Assembly (NCBI GenBank): GCA_964583155.1
Contig: CAZOUY010000002.1
Location: 98,071 to 162,070, forward strand
Length of the DNA stretch: 64,000 bases
Direction of reading: 5' to 3'
Source: CAG-826 sp964583155
GTDB taxonomy: Bacteria; Bacillota_I; Bacilli_A; RFN20; CAG-826
The first letter of the stretch is position 1; each line of letters begins with the position of its first letter. Of this stretch, positions 62,014-64,000 are shown one piece after another. Under the pieces are notes generated by a model. It had not been told where the DNA came from, did no database searches, and saw only the letters and a list, made by a program, of their open reading frames with translations. Made by a program: the position numbers and the translations under genes.

Positions 62014-62886
62014 TTACCATTCTGATTCCGGTAGGAGCAATTCGTATAATTTGATGAAGGGCTCTTGCGGAGCATCTTCAGAGGAAGATGGAGTATAATC
62101 CCAAGAGTTAATCGTATAGGAGAGGCCGATCATACTGCAGCCAACCAATTCCTCGGGATTAATGCCAAAATCCTGGAAATAGCCACCATAGAATAATGGT
62201 TTAGTGTTGACATGAGAAACGATAGCTGGGAAAGTGAAGTGGTATGCTTCATATTCGTTACCGACCTTTTTATATAATGATAAAGAGAAATCAACGTTTA
62301 AGACGCCATAGGCTGATGAAGCAAAAACGCCGAAATATTCCAAGCTCTTAACTTCTTTTTTAAGATCAATAGTAGGCTTGAAATTGTAATTCTCATTGGT
62401 TTCATGGATGTAGACCTGAGTTTTAGGCACAAAGCAATTGATACCTCCATCAAATATATAGGGCATTTTGACGCTCTTAGTTAAAGAGGCCGTCTTTTTT
62501 AAACCATAATAATCAGCATAGGCATTGGCATAGCGGAAATCATATTGCTTAATCATCTGCTGCGGATCCCATTTTAAATCTTCATCCAGGATACTCTTAT
62601 TCATTTCTTCCGCATAAATAGTGCAAAATTCGAGTTCCTTTTCTTCAATATTATTAGCTTCTTTCGGCGATAAAAATATATCGCTACTACGATAATCATG
62701 TTCACCGTTTTCTTTAATTACGAAGCTTGGCATATGCTTTTGTTCAAAAAAGCCAATAGGAGATTCATCACCGCATATTTCATCGGCTTCTTTCCCTCCG
62801 AAGACACAAATAATAGCGATAGCGGTCGCAATTAATATGCATCCGGCGCCTATTAACAGATTGTTTCTTTTTTTACGTTCCATCAT
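62014..62886 (-). CDS. Membrane-anchored extracellular protein of unknown function
   Basis: 291 residues from ATG 62886, which overlaps the upstream gene's TGA (ATGA) and has AGGAAAACC upstream. After a basic start (ERKKRNNLL) comes one helix (IGAGCILIATAIAIICVFGG), then an extracellular domain with two conserved-looking aromatic-rich blocks. The Cys in the helix is not in a lipobox context. No family recognised. It is translationally coupled to the ATP-grasp gene, so the two likely share a process at the cell surface. Confidence 0.6.
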   Translation of the reverse strand: MMERKKRNNLLIGAGCILIATAIAIICVFGGKEADEICGDESPIGFFEQKHMPSFVIKENGEHDYRSSDIFLSPKEANNIEEKELEFCTIYAEEMNKSILDEDLKWDPQQMIKQYDFRYANAYADYYGLKKTASLTKSVKMPYIFDGGINCFVPKTQVYIHETNENYNFKPTIDLKKEVKSLEYFGVFASSAYGVLNVDFSLSLYKKVGNEYEAYHFTFPAIVSHVNTKPLFYGGYFQDFGINPEELVGCSMIGLSYTINSWDYTPSSSEDAPQEPFIKLYELLLPESEW

Positions 62887-63797
62887 TTTTTGGTTTTCCT
62901 TTCTGGAATTGATAGCCAATTTCCTATTTCAAAATCCGCCTGGTCATCATCGAGAATCAAGGTTCCCTTGGCGGGAGTGAAGGTCATCTCACTAATATAT
63001 ATTTTATCATCGATACTATATAAGTCCACTCTTACAAAGGGAAAAGGAGCGGCTAATTTTTCCGCAATCGCTAGCATTTGCGAAAAATTCTTGGGAAAGG
63101 GAATATCGACATCGCTTTTTTTCCATCCATTAAACTGCGCTCCGTCAAAGCGCCGCCCATCAGCGTAATAATGTGTATAACGGATATCTTGACCACGCCC
63201 GGTGACAATGTAAAGATAAAGAGCCTTACCATTAAAAACATGAATTTTATACTCGATAGGTAGGTGATTATCCTCCAATAAGAGCTCTTCAATGATAATC
63301 CGCGGCTTAATAGGCGAGTAGTGACGCTCCATGGTTTTTTTGCCATAGTCAGTTTTGAGCCATTTAGAGAATTTTTTTGTCACTTTTTCCATTTCCAATT
63401 GGCTTTTATCGAACACGATCTGATTAAAGCCACTTGCATGAGTGCATTTCATCACAAAGGCCTGGGGGAGCTCTTTAAAATCGATATCGCTTAAAGAATC
63501 GTAAATTCCTAGGCAATTGACTAAATAATCATCGAGCTGTAAGCGATGTGCATATTCTCTTAATCCATCCCGAGAAGCGGCGAGTGAGACGAAAGGATCG
63601 TGAGGGTAAATATAGACCCGAAGATATTGGAGCTTTTCGGTATATCTAACCGGCTTTTTTAAATGTAATTTATGATGCGTAATATAGCGATATTGACATT
63701 TGACATAGGTGATGGGCATAAGCGTTCTTATTATGCTTCTAAAAGGAAGAACCATCGCACGTAAAAAGCGGTTTTCCTTTAAATTTTTATTGCGCAT
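62883..63797 (-). CDS. TupA-like ATP-grasp protein
   Basis: 304 residues from ATG 63797, chosen over the GTG three codons earlier because AAGAGGTGG lies 7 bases before it. The blocks TEKLQYLRVYIYPHDPFV, FVMKCTHASGFNQIVFDK, RIIIEELLLEDN and PFPFVRVDLYSIDDKIYISEMTFTP are the recognisable core of the TupA-like ATP-grasp family found in teichuronopeptide and capsule loci; the Asp and Glu in the last block should bind Mg-ATP. The likely reaction is ligation of an amino acid to a glycan or sugar nucleotide. Here it stands outside the glycan locus, with an extended -10 promoter at 63819. Confidence 0.8.
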   Translation of the reverse strand: MRNKNLKENRFLRAMVLPFRSIIRTLMPITYVKCQYRYITHHKLHLKKPVRYTEKLQYLRVYIYPHDPFVSLAASRDGLREYAHRLQLDDYLVNCLGIYDSLSDIDFKELPQAFVMKCTHASGFNQIVFDKSQLEMEKVTKKFSKWLKTDYGKKTMERHYSPIKPRIIIEELLLEDNHLPIEYKIHVFNGKALYLYIVTGRGQDIRYTHYYADGRRFDGAQFNGWKKSDVDIPFPKNFSQMLAIAEKLAAPFPFVRVDLYSIDDKIYISEMTFTPAKGTLILDDDQADFEIGNWLSIPERKTKK

Positions 63798-63818
63798 ATT
63801 CCCCACCTCTTAATTTTT

Positions 63819-63824
63819 ATTATA
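63819..63824 (-). promoter_or_regulatory. Extended -10 promoter of the ATP-grasp pair
   Basis: On the minus strand TGCTATAAT is an extended -10 perfect to consensus, 22 bp from the start; the -35 is weak. The remaining bases to 64000 are AT-rich and end in AAGGAAGGAACGAG, which may be the binding site of a plus-strand gene starting beyond the window. Confidence 0.55.
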
Positions 63825-64000
63825 GCATAGACCCTCAAAAGTGTGTTAAATCAGATTTATGGGTCTGTTTAGAAAGAAATTATATTTTGAATTTTATAAT
63901 CCCCATCATGATGATTTTCTTAACTCTCTTTTTTTGATTCTTCGCTTTGTTAAGTGACAAAGTAAACGCAAAAAAATAGAAAGAAAAAGGAAGGAACGAG

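Noticed and set aside
1..64000. Mycoplasma-type code with TGA as Trp
   Set aside because: TGA ends several clear genes, including pcrA and the ATP-grasp gene at 62883, and Trp is written TGG throughout.

Overview
The window looks like a chromosomal segment of a low-GC, Gram-positive anaerobe of the Bacilli / Erysipelotrichia / Tenericutes-like gut group. Supporting signs are strong AGGAGG ribosome binding sites, the standard code with TGG for Trp and TGA used as a stop, a type III glutamine synthetase, GatCAB amidotransferase, an FprA-type oxygen/NO-scavenging flavoprotein, many lipoproteins with poly-Ser linkers, and no outer-membrane genes. The species cannot be fixed from the sequence alone.

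Layout. 1-3.6 kb (minus strand): a truncated FprA-like flavoprotein and a secreted, membrane-anchored endonuclease I with Ig-like domains. 3.86-7.94 kb: a tyrosine recombinase, then a short segment bounded by perfect 20-bp inverted repeats that carries a consensus promoter, then two TasA/camelysin-like secreted proteins, a SipW-type signal peptidase and a small membrane protein. The promoter now points away from that operon, so this reads as a phase-variable switch caught in the OFF orientation; it is the most striking item in the window. 8.45-11.2 kb: a large surface protein. 11.25-12.18 kb: a 474-bp tandem duplication bounded by terminal inverted repeats, with one intact and one broken small gene.

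12.5-33.6 kb is a surface-polysaccharide locus built from modules. First comes a glycerol-phosphate module: a membrane protein, a Wzy-like polymerase fused to a CDP-glycerol glycerophosphotransferase, a Wzx-like flippase, a TagD-like cytidylyltransferase, a PdxA-family dehydrogenase and a sugar-transfer ATP-grasp. A truncated ISLre2-type transposase follows. Next is a UDP-N-acetyl-L-fucosamine module: a WbuB-like glycosyltransferase, FnlA, FnlB, an acetyltransferase, FnlC and two more glycosyltransferases. The minus strand then carries an O-acyltransferase, a glycosyltransferase and a UDP-glucose dehydrogenase, facing a plus-strand initiating sugar transferase. 33.7-39.0 kb (minus): glnN, glmS and glmM; the last two supply the UDP-GlcNAc precursors the locus consumes.

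39.6-43.7 kb: two large lipoproteins. 43.9-49.6 kb: ntdP-tsaE-tsaB-rimI-tsaD-asnS and an unknown membrane protein. 49.7-51.7 kb: three minus-strand membrane proteins. 51.8-59.7 kb: a thioredoxin-like lipoprotein, pcrA, ligA and gatCAB. 59.8-61.9 kb: an OB-fold lipoprotein. 62.0-63.8 kb: a minus-strand pair of a membrane-anchored protein and a TupA-like ATP-grasp. Strong intrinsic terminators separate most units. No tRNA, rRNA or CRISPR was seen. All calls rest on reading the sequence; no database search was run.
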